Origin: Agrobacterium cucumeris
GTDB taxonomy: Bacteria > Pseudomonadota > Alphaproteobacteria > Rhizobiales > Rhizobiaceae
Assembly: GCF_030036535.1 (NCBI RefSeq)
Contig: NZ_CP080387.1
Location: 1,240,001-1,304,000 of the forward strand
Direction: 5' to 3'
Length of the DNA: 64,000 nt
In this document: positions 1 through 7,781 of the stretch, piece after piece
Layout of the letters: the number at the start of each line of letters is the position of its first letter
Position numbering within the stretch: position 1 is the first letter of the stretch
Translations under genes and position numbers: made by a program
The notes under the pieces: model-generated
The model's input: only the letters and a program-made list of their open reading frames with translations
Told to the model about the DNA's origin: nothing
The model's database searches: none

Positions 1-405
1 TTCCGGTACCACACCATCGATGGCAATGCGTTGCAGCGTCTCGATGAAATCCGGCTCCAGATTGCCGGTCGTGCCCTGATAGACACGGGAGGAATCAAGG
101 AACCGGTCGCAGAGCACGATCTCGCCACGCGCCAGCGCCGGGCGAATGACCTCTTCGACATGGTCGTTGCGCGCCGCCGCAAACAGGATTGCTTCCATGC
201 GCACACCGAAGGATTCCGCCGCACCGGACAAAATCACATGCCGCACGGCCTCCGCACCCGGCGAGCCGCCTGGCTCACGCGTCACGACCACCTCGAAGCC
301 CCGACCACGAAGCGCCTCGGCAAGCGTGCGAATCTGCGTGGACTTGCCGGCGCCCTCGCCGCCTTCGAAGCTGATGAACAATCCAGTCTTTTCGGCCAAT
401 GTCAC
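1..405 (-). CDS. tmk: Thymidylate kinase, N-terminal part (cut by window edge)
   Basis: Thymidylate kinase phosphorylates dTMP to dTDP in the cytoplasm for DNA synthesis. The minus strand reads 135 codons without a stop to the window edge. They begin with a P-loop in [11 protein letters not shown] (about residues 13-23), followed by a VVTREPGG segment that carries the dTMP-binding Arg of the family, and CDRFLDSS, the DR(Y/F/H) motif. The start chosen is GTG at 405, just after a GCAGGA sequence. A TTG two codons later is possible. It is the last gene seen in the rlpA-dac-tmk direction, 130 bases after the carboxypeptidase-like gene. The C-terminal part, including the lid, lies outside the window. 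Confidence 0.93.
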   Translation of the reverse strand, partial: MTLAEKTGLFISFEGGEGAGKSTQIRTLAEALRGRGFEVVVTREPGGSPGAEAVRHVILSGAAESFGVRMEAILFAAARNDHVEEVIRPALARGEIVLCDRFLDSSRVYQGTTGNLEPDFIETLQRIAIDGVVPE

Positions 406-535
406 GTCCTGCGAGGAATTCCCGGAAATATTGAAATGCCTGTTTACAGCATCGAACCAAAAAGTGTGAAGCGCTTTTCAGAAAATCCGGTGCCTGAACA
501 AAAGCATAGAGGAAAGTAGCGCAAAGCGCGGATTT

Positions 536-1702
536 TCAGAGCCAGAACAGCAGCAGTTCTTTCAACGCACCCGCCGCATTCTGCGTCAGCGAGCCCTTGC
601 CGACCGAACCCTTGGTATAAAGCGGCACTTCGCGCAGCAGCCGCTCACCGGAAAAGACCTTGAGCGTTCCCGCATTGGCGCCCACGTCCAGCGGCGCGCT
701 CAATGGCCAGCGATAAACAATCCGTCCGGAAATTCGCTCCGGATTGTTGACCGGCACCAGCACGCTGACATCTTCCTTCGGCGAGAGATCGACATAGGAC
801 GCATCACCGCCATAGACGCTGACCGACCCCACCACTTCATCCTTGCTGAAAAGATGGCGCTTTTCGAAAGCTGTGAGGCCCCACTCGACCACACGGCGGG
901 CTTCTTCCTGCCGCGTCTTGTCGTCTGTTATGCCTGACAGCGCCAGATAGACCCGCCGACCCTCCCGCTCAGCCGAAACCACGGCCGCAAAGCCGCTGCC
1001 TTCCGCAAAGCCAAGCCCGAGCCCATCTATGCCGCTTCCAAGCAGTGTGTTCTTGTTGCGCTGGAATATCCGGTTCCATTCGAAATCCGGCTTGATGAAA
1101 AGCCCATAACGATCCGGATAGGTATCGTGCAGATGCTGGGCAAGACGCACCATATCCCTGGCCGTCGTCTGGTTGCCCGGATCAGGAAGCCCCGTGGAAT
1201 TGGTGAACCTGCTGCGGTTCATGCCGAGTTCACCCGCCCGCGCGGTCATGCGCTTGGCAAATGCCGGGTCCGACCCCGCCATGCCTTCGGCGATGATGAT
1301 GCAGCCATCATTGGCGTTCTGCACGATGATGCCGGTCAGGAGATCGTTGATGCTGACGGAAGATTTCAGCGCCGCGAACATGGTCGAGGTTCGTGACGGC
1401 GCACCGCCCGTGCGCCAGGCATATTCAGAGACGGGATAAGCGGTCTCCGGTGTCACCTGCGCCTTGGAAAGCGCATCCAGCACCACCTCCACCGTCATCA
1501 GCTTGGCAAGCGAAGCCGGTGGAAACGACTGATCCTCATTTTGCGAGAGAAGCACGGTGCCGGTTTCGGCATCGATCATATAGGCCTGTTCGGCCTTGGC
1601 GATGAAGGGTGCAGTCTGCGATTGCGCCGCACCCGCACTGAAAAACGCCAGTCCGGCCGCGACGACGACCGAACAATAGGAGCGATAAATGGCCTTGCGC
1701 AT
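536..1702 (-). CDS. D-alanyl-D-alanine carboxypeptidase-like protein with degenerate active site
   Basis: A secreted peptidase S11 (low-molecular-weight penicillin-binding protein) family member of 388 residues. The start is ATG at 1702. A longer TTG start at 1729 is less likely because the protein then no longer begins with the signal peptide (residues 1 to about 28, ending AGAAQSQ). The SxxK motif is intact (SLAK, residues 64-67). The SxN motif reads NAN (129-131) and the KTG motif reads GLG (229-231, within IDGLGLGF). The family's usual C-terminal beta domain seems present. S11 enzymes trim peptidoglycan stem peptides in the periplasm. With two of three catalytic motifs altered, this copy is probably inactive or binds rather than cleaves. 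It follows rlpA, another septal peptidoglycan protein. An intact paralogue lies at 5861-7342. Confidence 0.85.
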   Translation of the reverse strand: MRKAIYRSYCSVVVAAGLAFFSAGAAQSQTAPFIAKAEQAYMIDAETGTVLLSQNEDQSFPPASLAKLMTVEVVLDALSKAQVTPETAYPVSEYAWRTGGAPSRTSTMFAALKSSVSINDLLTGIIVQNANDGCIIIAEGMAGSDPAFAKRMTARAGELGMNRSRFTNSTGLPDPGNQTTARDMVRLAQHLHDTYPDRYGLFIKPDFEWNRIFQRNKNTLLGSGIDGLGLGFAEGSGFAAVVSAEREGRRVYLALSGITDDKTRQEEARRVVEWGLTAFEKRHLFSKDEVVGSVSVYGGDASYVDLSPKEDVSVLVPVNNPERISGRIVYRWPLSAPLDVGANAGTLKVFSGERLLREVPLYTKGSVGKGSLTQNAAGALKELLLFWL

Positions 1703-1774
1703 GAAACCGCCCAGTCCTGCCTGCCGCAACCGGCCGCCCGAAATGAAACGGATGCAGCCCTACCCTTCAATCCG

Positions 1775-2863
1775 TCAGCGAGACTTCGCCTGCTGACGCT
1801 TCACATGGGCGAGTATCGATTGCTCGTTGAGCGCGCCACGATCGACCAGCACGCTGTCGAAGGCACGTGCGGTCCGGGAAACCGTAGCAGATTCTTCCGA
1901 ATAAGCCGCCGCATATTTGGACGATGGTGTCGGCACGCGCAGATAATTGCCGCCGGGTGCTGCCGGCTCACGCATGAAGTTTCCTTCGGGACGCTCGGCC
2001 AGGAACGGACCGATTTCCGGCAGGATCGCAAATTGCTCGAATACCGGTGCCGGACCATTGACCAGCGGCATGGCCTGCAGGGCCGCATTCTTCTTGGAAC
2101 CGACCAGCGCCGTCTGCGTCGAACCGCTATAATTCGGATTGGAGGCAGGAGCCGGAACGAAATTCGGAGAGGCCGAAGCCACCATCACGCCCGTTGCGAT
2201 CTGCCCTTCCGGCGCCACACCCGGCGAGCGCGAGCCCTTCGGAATATAAGACGCCATCAGATAGGGCATGTCGTGACCGTCAAGCGGGGCACGGCCGGCA
2301 TATTGCACCCGCACATTCGCCGTACCTGTCGCCTTCATGTCGAGAAGATCGGCCGTCTTGCTGGAAACGTCGATCAGGCGGCCTTCATGGAAAGGTCCGC
2401 GATCGTTGACGCGCACCAGAACCGATGCGCCATTTTCCGTATTGGTGATGCGCGCATAGCTCGGCAGGGGAAATGTCGGATGTGCGGCAGAAAGATGTTC
2501 TTTATCGTACACTTCGCCATTCGCCGTCAGGCGGCCATGGAAGGCGGAACCGTACCAGGAGGCAAGACCGGTCTTGTTATAACCCGGCTCTTCTTTCGGA
2601 AAATAACGACGGCCCTTGACGGTATAAGCGTTGCCGATCAGCTCTCGCCCGCCGCCCTTGGGAATGCTCTTGCCATCGGCAACGCGCGGGCTGGCTTTGA
2701 CGCCATATTCCGATTCAGAGAAATATTCCTTGCTGCGCTTGGGCTTAGGCTTGGTCTCGGTCGTGGTGGAACACGACGCTGTCGCAGCGCAAAGCACGGA
2801 AATTGCAAGCCACTTCGCACCCGATCTGGTGCTGATGCCGAGTTTCTTGACCGTAGAATTCAA
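1775..2863 (-). CDS. rlpA: RlpA-family septal ring lipoprotein / lytic transglycosylase
   Basis: A 362-residue lipoprotein with a signal peptide ending at a lipobox-like ATASC (Cys31). It has a double-psi beta-barrel domain at about residues 98-190, recognisable by GLASWYGSAFHGRLTANGE and VRVNDRGPF...RLIDVSS. RlpA proteins cleave denuded glycan strands at the septum. The long C-terminal half is Pro/Ala rich, and no SPOR domain is visible, unlike the E. coli protein. The only start available is TTG at 2863: an in-frame stop lies a few codons upstream and no ATG occurs near the N-terminus. It lies upstream of the carboxypeptidase-like gene on the same strand with a 72-base gap, so they are probably co-transcribed, as rlpA and dacA are neighbours in other bacteria. 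Confidence 0.88.
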   Translation of the reverse strand: MNSTVKKLGISTRSGAKWLAISVLCAATASCSTTTETKPKPKRSKEYFSESEYGVKASPRVADGKSIPKGGGRELIGNAYTVKGRRYFPKEEPGYNKTGLASWYGSAFHGRLTANGEVYDKEHLSAAHPTFPLPSYARITNTENGASVLVRVNDRGPFHEGRLIDVSSKTADLLDMKATGTANVRVQYAGRAPLDGHDMPYLMASYIPKGSRSPGVAPEGQIATGVMVASASPNFVPAPASNPNYSGSTQTALVGSKKNAALQAMPLVNGPAPVFEQFAILPEIGPFLAERPEGNFMREPAAPGGNYLRVPTPSSKYAAAYSEESATVSRTARAFDSVLVDRGALNEQSILAHVKRQQAKSR

Positions 2864-3181
2864 ATCGTCTGCCCCACGCTGCTATTGGCTCGGAGAACCG
2901 CACCCTCACTTGCCTCGATTAATTGCCCCTGCCATCGAAGCACCTAACAGTCGCTTAATCTTGTGCATAACGTGGCGAAAATGCGAACGACTTCTGCAAA
3001 TTCGATAAAATTGTAATGAACGTGGTTAATGATTTATCTCTTTTTTGAGCCCTGAAATCTGCCGTTGACGCTCATCCGCACCTTACCCGGCATCCGTCAT
3101 TACGGAACAAAGGCAGTGCGACCGCGTTTCTTCCCCGCAAACAAACAAGCTTCCGCCGGTTTTCGGCTGAGGGAGGAAACC
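2864..3181. other. Intergenic region between divergent rlpA and a secreted-protein gene
   Basis: About 318 bases lie between two divergently transcribed genes, so promoters in both directions are expected. The central part (2990-3060) is AT-richer than its surroundings. I see no convincing hairpin, RNA gene or coding sequence. The extended reading frame from 3065 is only the upstream continuation of the next gene's frame. Confidence 0.4.
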
Positions 3182-3526
3182 ATGATCAAGTCAATAAAAG
3201 CTACGGGTCTGGCGCTTGGCATCGCCCTCGTATCCATCACAGCGCCGATCCCGGCCGCGGCGCAGGACATGGAATTGAGGATCGGTCCCGATGGCGTCCG
3301 CCCCGTCATCCGCGATCGAGATCGCGACAGAGACGTTGACCGCCGTGGCCCGCCCCGCATGCGCGGCTGCAGCGAACGCGAAGCCCGCGCCGCCGCCCGT
3401 GAGGCTGGCCTTCGAGATCCTGAAGTCGTGCGCGTCACCCCCGGCCGCGTCGTTGTTCAGGGTTTCACCCGCCGCGGCCCGGATCGCATCACCTTCGCCA
3501 ACGAACGGGGTTGCCCCGAAATCTGA
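3182..3526 (+). CDS. Small secreted protein of unknown function
   Basis: A 114-residue protein with a clear signal peptide (residues 1 to about 28, ending PAAAQ) and a mature part rich in Arg and Asp, including a run of Arg-Asp dipeptides near residues 41-50. Two cysteines are present, one mid-protein and one close to the C-terminus (GCPEI), which could form a disulfide in the periplasm. The start is ATG at 3182, preceded by a strong GGGAGG site. The open frame continues to 3065, but that extension would hide the signal peptide. A Rho-independent terminator follows. I do not recognise a named family and propose no function. Confidence 0.8.
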   Translation: MIKSIKATGLALGIALVSITAPIPAAAQDMELRIGPDGVRPVIRDRDRDRDVDRRGPPRMRGCSEREARAAAREAGLRDPEVVRVTPGRVVVQGFTRRGPDRITFANERGCPEI

Positions 3527-3558
3527 TGACGAAATCTAATTCAATGTGAAATCTGGAG

Positions 3559-3580
3559 CCCGCCGAAAGGCGGGTTTCTT
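3559..3580 (+). terminator. Rho-independent terminator
   Basis: A perfect CCCGCC / GGCGGG stem with a GAAA loop is followed by TTTCTT. It lies 33 bases after the stop of the small secreted protein gene. Confidence 0.8.
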
Positions 3581-3671
3581 CGTTGTGGATAAGATTAAAG
3601 CATCACCGGCCAAAAGACGCGACACGGATCGGCAATCGTTGCGCGTTTTAAAGGGTCACTTTTGAGCTGAA

Positions 3672-3761
3672 TGGCAGATGGGGTGGGATTCGAACCCACG
3701 GTACGCTCTCACGCACGCCGGTTTTCAAGACCGGTTCCTTAAACCACTCGGACACCCATCC
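3672..3761 (-). tRNA. tRNA-Ser (anticodon TGA)
   Basis: The 90-base minus-strand sequence folds as a class II tRNA. It has acceptor arm GGATGGG paired with CCCATCT (a G-U pair at the end), a D arm with GAGTGG, an anticodon stem ACCGG/CCGGT with loop CTTGAAA (anticodon TGA, reading UCN serine codons), a long variable arm typical of serine tRNA, a T arm with GGGTTCGAATCCC and an encoded CCA end. Confidence 0.96.
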
Positions 3762-3851
3762 TTCGGTGGTGAGGCTTTATAGCGGTTTGAAAAGGGCCGT
3801 CAATCCCGGCAGGCGCACACCGTTGCGGTCCCTTGTCTCGCATTCACCCGG

Positions 3852-4016
3852 TCATTGGCCGGGCGTTGTCGCCGGCGGCAGCAGAGACCCCTCGCCCGCG
3901 GGAACCGTTGGACCTTGCTCGGCCGAATCAAACAGCGTCAGGCTGAGAACGATTGCAACAAGCACCAGCAAAAGCGCCACGAAGAAGATTCCGGATTTAT
4001 CCATGCGTCTGCTCAT
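3852..4016 (-). CDS. Small single-pass membrane protein, hypothetical
   Basis: The minus strand encodes 54 residues: a short basic start (MSRRMDKSG), one strongly hydrophobic segment at about residues 10-28 (FFVALLLVLVAIVLSLTLF), then a short Gly/Pro-rich tail ending TTPGQ. ATG at 4016 follows AAGAGAC. A second ATG four codons in (4004) is an alternative. Codon use and the sharp topology favour a real gene. The tail would lie in the periplasm under the positive-inside rule. It stands alone upstream of tRNA-Ser on the same strand. I recognise no family. Confidence 0.6.
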   Translation of the reverse strand: MSRRMDKSGIFFVALLLVLVAIVLSLTLFDSAEQGPTVPAGEGSLLPPATTPGQ

Positions 4017-4202
4017 GTCTCTTTATGTTAGGAGCAAATATGTGCAATTCGAGGCAAGCGAAAGAATAGGATGGCTTGCTGTCAAGTTGCCTGACAGATT
4101 TAACGAGTTCATCTCCTCAAATCCTCCTCACTTGAGCAAATTTTATGCGCCGGCGTACTGTTTGGGACGGAAGTGGCCTATCGCGTCAGCAATATTGTCG
4201 CT

Positions 4203-4290
4203 TATATAGTCACATCGCTCCCGGGCATTGCCCAACTTTCCCCGAGCGATCAACCTGCCCCGCCCGTTTGCGGGGCTTTTTTTCTTTAAT
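4203..4290 (+). ncRNA. Probable small non-coding RNA with intrinsic terminator
   Basis: No gene on this strand ends nearby, yet a strong intrinsic terminator is present (GCCCCG / CGGGGC stem, then seven T, 4257-4283). Just upstream is a second domain closed by a perfect 7-bp stem, ATCGCTC / GAGCGAT (about 4214-4250). It holds a small GGGC/GCCC hairpin and an unpaired pyrimidine stretch ACTTTCCCC. A TATATAG box at 4203-4209 could be the -10 element, which puts the 5' end near 4212-4216 and gives a transcript of about 75 nt. Two hairpins flanking a C/U-rich single strand is the layout of Hfq-dependent regulators such as the suhB/mmgR family in Rhizobiales. That assignment is only a suggestion. 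Confidence 0.55.
4257..4283 (+). terminator. Rho-independent terminator of the candidate sRNA
   Basis: Stem GCCCCG / CGGGGC with an eight-base loop is followed directly by TTTTTTT. No protein gene on the plus strand lies within 700 bases upstream. Confidence 0.8.
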
Positions 4291-4358
4291 GAGCCTCTAA
4301 AAAACGTCTGTGTGCGAGAGCCCAGCCTGCAGGCAAACCCTATTATCGGTTTGTCTAT

Positions 4359-4586
4359 TCAGACCCCGATGCTGGGGCCACCATCACCGTGTCGTCCGCC
4401 ATCCCGGAGAATATCCTCGAACAGGTTCAGCACCGCTGGCGGCAACGTGTCAGACAATTCGGCAAGGATTTCGTTGGCGCGATTATAGGAGTAGATGGCG
4501 CAGAGCGTCAGCACCAGAAGCACGATCCACGGCCAGATTGGCTTACGCCTTGGCGGCGCTCCGTTCGGTTGTTGCGGCATGGTCAT
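4359..4586 (-). CDS. Small membrane-anchored protein, hypothetical
   Basis: A 75-residue protein with one transmembrane segment (about residues 17-33, PWIVLLVLTLCAIYSY) after a basic, proline-rich start, and a short acidic/glycine-rich tail. ATG at 4586 is preceded by GGGAGGTG at good spacing. The longer open frame to 4673 overlaps the upstream zinc-ribbon gene and lacks a site. It begins 15 bases after that gene ends, so the two are probably one transcript. No function is recognisable. Confidence 0.7.
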   Translation of the reverse strand: MTMPQQPNGAPPRRKPIWPWIVLLVLTLCAIYSYNRANEILAELSDTLPPAVLNLFEDILRDGGRHGDGGPSIGV

Positions 4587-4600
4587 CCGGCACCTCCCGT

Positions 4601-4864
4601 TCAGGCCTTCACGCGCGGTTCGCCTCCGGGCGCATAGGCAGTTTTCTGCAGGAAACGAAATATGTTGCCGCACTGGCCGCAGCGGATCATGAAATCGGTC
4701 GGATCACCCGAGGCGCGTTCGGTGCGAAACCCCCGCGGCATTTCATCGACGCGAAAATCGACATCGGCGCGGCTCTTCTCATCTGATTCCGACACTTCGG
4801 CAAAACCCTGATGGCCACATTTGGAACATTCGAGTTTCCGGGAATATCTGTCGCGCGCTGCCAT
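4601..4864 (-). CDS. Zinc-ribbon-like protein, hypothetical
   Basis: An 87-residue protein with two CxxC pairs, CSKCGH near residue 13 and CGQCGN near residue 62, which together would hold one zinc ion. The part between is charged. The first pair follows a basic start (MAARDRYSRKLE). The start is ATG at 4864. Such small ribbons may bind nucleic acid or protein, but nothing here says which. It is followed by the small membrane protein gene. Confidence 0.75.
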   Translation of the reverse strand: MAARDRYSRKLECSKCGHQGFAEVSESDEKSRADVDFRVDEMPRGFRTERASGDPTDFMIRCGQCGNIFRFLQKTAYAPGGEPRVKA

Positions 4865-5001
4865 ATGCCGTCCTTTGCTTGCGCCCTATCAGGTAGCAGC
4901 GGCAAAACAGCATTTCAATGGCGATCGCCGCAGGTTAAAGCTTTGTCAGCCAATTTTCGGCCCGGAAATCCCGCCCGCGACAAGAACGAATCTGGACGCC
5001 C

Positions 5002-5721
5002 ATGCAGAACGGAACACCCCTGCTTTCATCGTCGCTGATGCGCCGCGCCGCCATCATCGCCGGAATCCTTCTCGTTTCAGTCATCGCTCTTAATTTTGGC
5101 GTCAAATTATATGGCGAACGCATACTGAAGGCGGGCCACACGACGGCGACCGACGAGGTGCAGATAGTGATCGGCAACGACCGGCTGAAGCTCGCGAAGA
5201 ACACGCTGCGCCTGCCCTCCGGTCGTGAGGGCGGCGAACAGGAGCGGGTCGATCTTTATCTGACCTGGCCTGGCCTCAAGGGATACGAGGAAGGGAATCG
5301 CGCAATATTCGACGATCCGGCTGAGGCAACGGGGCTGATTTATATTCAGCTGTCGCAAAGCACCATGTCACAGGACATGTCCGGCCGGTTCGGGCCGATC
5401 TATACACGGCTGACGGAAGGAGACCCCGTACAGCTGAAGCACGGATTGTTGCTGCACCGCCTGCGTGCCGATTCCGGTTACGGCAAGGAAGTTATCCTGA
5501 CTGGACGGCGCGAAGGCGAAAGCGACTATGTTGTGCGCTGCCTTCTGCCGCAGACACCCCAGGAGGCCACGGGCAGCGACTGCCAGAGGGATATCCACGT
5601 CGGGCAGGATCTCAGTCTTTTTTACCGATTCTCCTCCGGCCTGCTGCCGCAATGGCAAAGGCTCGACACCGATGTGAAACATTATATTGAGCAGCGCCTC
5701 GCAAAAGACGGAAATCCGTGA
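5002..5721 (+). CDS. Membrane-anchored periplasmic protein of unknown function
   Basis: A 239-residue protein with one N-terminal hydrophobic segment (about residues 16-33, AAIIAGILLVSVIALNFG) that acts as signal anchor, followed by about 200 soluble residues that would lie in the periplasm. Two Cys (in VVRCLL and SDCQRD) could pair. Rhizobial genes of this type are annotated as conserved hypothetical. It is followed after 139 bases by the intact D,D-carboxypeptidase gene on the same strand, so an envelope role is possible. This is inference from position only. Confidence 0.75.
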   Translation: MQNGTPLLSSSLMRRAAIIAGILLVSVIALNFGVKLYGERILKAGHTTATDEVQIVIGNDRLKLAKNTLRLPSGREGGEQERVDLYLTWPGLKGYEEGNRAIFDDPAEATGLIYIQLSQSTMSQDMSGRFGPIYTRLTEGDPVQLKHGLLLHRLRADSGYGKEVILTGRREGESDYVVRCLLPQTPQEATGSDCQRDIHVGQDLSLFYRFSSGLLPQWQRLDTDVKHYIEQRLAKDGNP

Positions 5722-5860
5722 CACGGCATGGCACAGATTGCGTGCGAAAAGTCGCATTTTATGGAGGGTGGATACCTTTCATAAACCACTTGGTAACGCC
5801 ATCCCGATAAAGTTTCTCCCCGGAGCTATCGGGCGGGGCGTGTCCGAGCGGAACAGAAAT

Positions 5861-7342
5861 ATGCGATTGAAGAGTTCAGCAGTGTTGAAAAGTGTATCTT
5901 GGGCACATTCGCGCAAAGCGGGTGCGACGTCTTTTGTAAGGTTTCTGGCGTTGACCCTTGCTGCGGCGTTCATAACCGCAACATCCGTGGGTACCGCGCA
6001 GGCGGAACCGAAATATGCGGGCATCGTCATCGACGCCAAGACCGGCAAGGTTCTCTACGGCGAGGATCCGGACGGTTTGCGTTATCCCGCCTCTCTGACA
6101 AAGATGATGACGCTTTATCTGACGTTCGAGGCGCTTAATTCCGGACGCATCTCACTTGATTCCAAGGTGCCGGTCTCGGCCAATGCCGCCAAGGAGCCGC
6201 CATCCAAGCTTGGCGTGCGCGCTGGCGGTGCCATTACGGTCGAACAGGCCATTCTGGCTCTCGTCACCCGCTCCGCCAATGACATGGCGACGGCGCTCGG
6301 CGAATATCTCGGCGGCTCGGAAGACCGTTTCGCCAGAATGATGACCGCCAAGGCCCGTGCGCTCGGCATGACCCGCACGACCTACCGCAATGCCAACGGC
6401 CTGCCCAACACGGCGCAGATGACGACGGCACGCGATCAGGCCCGCCTCGGCATCGCCCTTCGCCAGCATTATCCGCAATATTACGGTTACTTCTCCACCC
6501 GCACCTTCAATTTTGGCAAGCAGGTTATCGGCAACCACAATCGTCTTGTCGGAACCGTCAAGGGCGTGGATGGCATCAAGACCGGTTACACCCGTGCAGC
6601 CGGCAGCAATCTTGCCACTTCGGCGCAGATCGATGGTCGTTCCATCGTTGCCGTCGTTCTCGGCGGTCGCTCCAGCGCCGCCCGTGACGCAACCATGCGC
6701 AAGCTTGTCGCGACCTATCTGCCGCAGGCCTCGCGTGGCGGCAACAGCAACCTGATCGCCCAGACGCGGTCTGCACCCGTCGAAGAGCCCGTCGCCGTGG
6801 CGGCAGCTGTTCCTTCCGTTGCGGTTGCGGCGACCAATGCCGGCCTGCCAAATGCCGGCCCTGTACCGCAGGCCCGCTATGAAGAAGCGCCGGTCACCGC
6901 CTTTGCAGGTTCCTCTTCCAATGCCGCCGTCAAGGCCATGGAAGCCGCTACCTGGCAGAAGGGCAAGGATCCGATTGTTCGGGCGCCGATCGCTCCTGAT
7001 CGCAGCATGATCACCAACTCGACCAAGGTGGACAATATCGTCACCGCCTCCGTCGCCCCTGCCCCTTCGGCGTCGGCTACATCCGCCGCACCTCAGGGTG
7101 GCTGGGTAATCCAGATCGGCGCATCGCCGGACGAAAACTCCGCCCGCGGCCTGTTGCAGAACGCACAGGAAAAAGGTGGTGCGGCCCTGCGTTCCGCAAA
7201 GCCCTTCACGGTCGCCTTCAGCAAGGACGGCTCCCAGATCTACCGCGCCCGTTTCGGCGGCTTTGATGGCCAGAATGCCGCGGTAAATGCATGCAATGCA
7301 TTGAAAAAGAAAGGCGTCAGCTGCTGGGCGTCACTCCAGTAA
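5861..7342 (+). CDS. D-alanyl-D-alanine carboxypeptidase with SPOR domain
   Basis: A secreted peptidase S11 enzyme of 493 residues that removes the terminal D-Ala from peptidoglycan pentapeptides. All three catalytic motifs are present: SLTK (78-81), SAN (138-140) and KTG (240-242). A long signal region runs from residue 1 to about 48, ending AQA. An Ala/Pro/Val-rich linker (about 290-410) leads to a C-terminal SPOR domain (about 414-493) that would recruit the enzyme to denuded glycan at the septum. ATG at 5861 gives the cleanest signal peptide. A GTG seven codons upstream is possible. The frame remains open back to 5687, overlapping the previous gene. Confidence 0.92.
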   Translation: MRLKSSAVLKSVSWAHSRKAGATSFVRFLALTLAAAFITATSVGTAQAEPKYAGIVIDAKTGKVLYGEDPDGLRYPASLTKMMTLYLTFEALNSGRISLDSKVPVSANAAKEPPSKLGVRAGGAITVEQAILALVTRSANDMATALGEYLGGSEDRFARMMTAKARALGMTRTTYRNANGLPNTAQMTTARDQARLGIALRQHYPQYYGYFSTRTFNFGKQVIGNHNRLVGTVKGVDGIKTGYTRAAGSNLATSAQIDGRSIVAVVLGGRSSAARDATMRKLVATYLPQASRGGNSNLIAQTRSAPVEEPVAVAAAVPSVAVAATNAGLPNAGPVPQARYEEAPVTAFAGSSSNAAVKAMEAATWQKGKDPIVRAPIAPDRSMITNSTKVDNIVTASVAPAPSASATSAAPQGGWVIQIGASPDENSARGLLQNAQEKGGAALRSAKPFTVAFSKDGSQIYRARFGGFDGQNAAVNACNALKKKGVSCWASLQ

Positions 7343-7424
7343 CCGACGTTTCCGCAGGCGGTGTTCATTGTCGCAACATCGCCTGTCTCCTCGAATTGTG
7401 TAATGTGTAGCGAGGCTTTCCAAG

Positions 7425-7685
7425 ATGGCAGTTAACGAGAATTATTCGGACATTGCGTCTGGCAACGGGCAAAGCAGTCTGTCGGTTCTGCATCCCATTC
7501 ATGAAGCGGCGATGCGGATCGCCGATCTCGGTCTAAACCGTTCCAAGGCAAAGACGCGCGATCTGGTCAGCCTGCTCCTGTCGCATGGCGCCCGCGCCTG
7601 GCGCGCCAACCAGCCGGAAGCCAGCATCCACCTTCACGTGGCCCGCCGTTCCGGACGTGCGCCGATCCATATCCGCATTCGCTAA
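7425..7685 (+). CDS. Conserved-looking small cytoplasmic protein, hypothetical
   Basis: An 86-residue soluble protein without membrane segment or signal. Its middle (about residues 24-60) is predicted helical, and its basic C-terminus is arranged as short alternating strands (HLHVARRSGRAPIHIRIR). The start is ATG at 7425. It stands alone between the carboxypeptidase and a shared terminator ahead of gyrA. I do not recognise the family. Confidence 0.7.
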   Translation: MAVNENYSDIASGNGQSSLSVLHPIHEAAMRIADLGLNRSKAKTRDLVSLLLSHGARAWRANQPEASIHLHVARRSGRAPIHIRIR

Positions 7686-7715
7686 CAAACCGAACTAACC
7701 AGATAAGACTCAAAG

Positions 7716-7750
7716 AAAAACCCCGCGGTGCCTGAGCGCCGCGGGGTTTT
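7716..7750. terminator. Bidirectional Rho-independent terminator
   Basis: A perfect CCCCGCGG / CCGCGGGG stem with a ten-base loop is flanked by A-run and T-run. It sits between two convergent genes, the small protein gene ending at 7685 and gyrA ending at 7782. Confidence 0.85.
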
Positions 7751-7781
7751 CCGTTGATTGACGAAAGGGAAACGAGGCGGC

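Noticed and set aside
1541..2947. Long plus-strand open frame (468 codons) opposite dac/rlpA
   Set aside because: It is the antisense shadow of two well-recognised genes in GC-rich DNA, has no ribosome site and encodes a His/Arg-rich low-complexity product.
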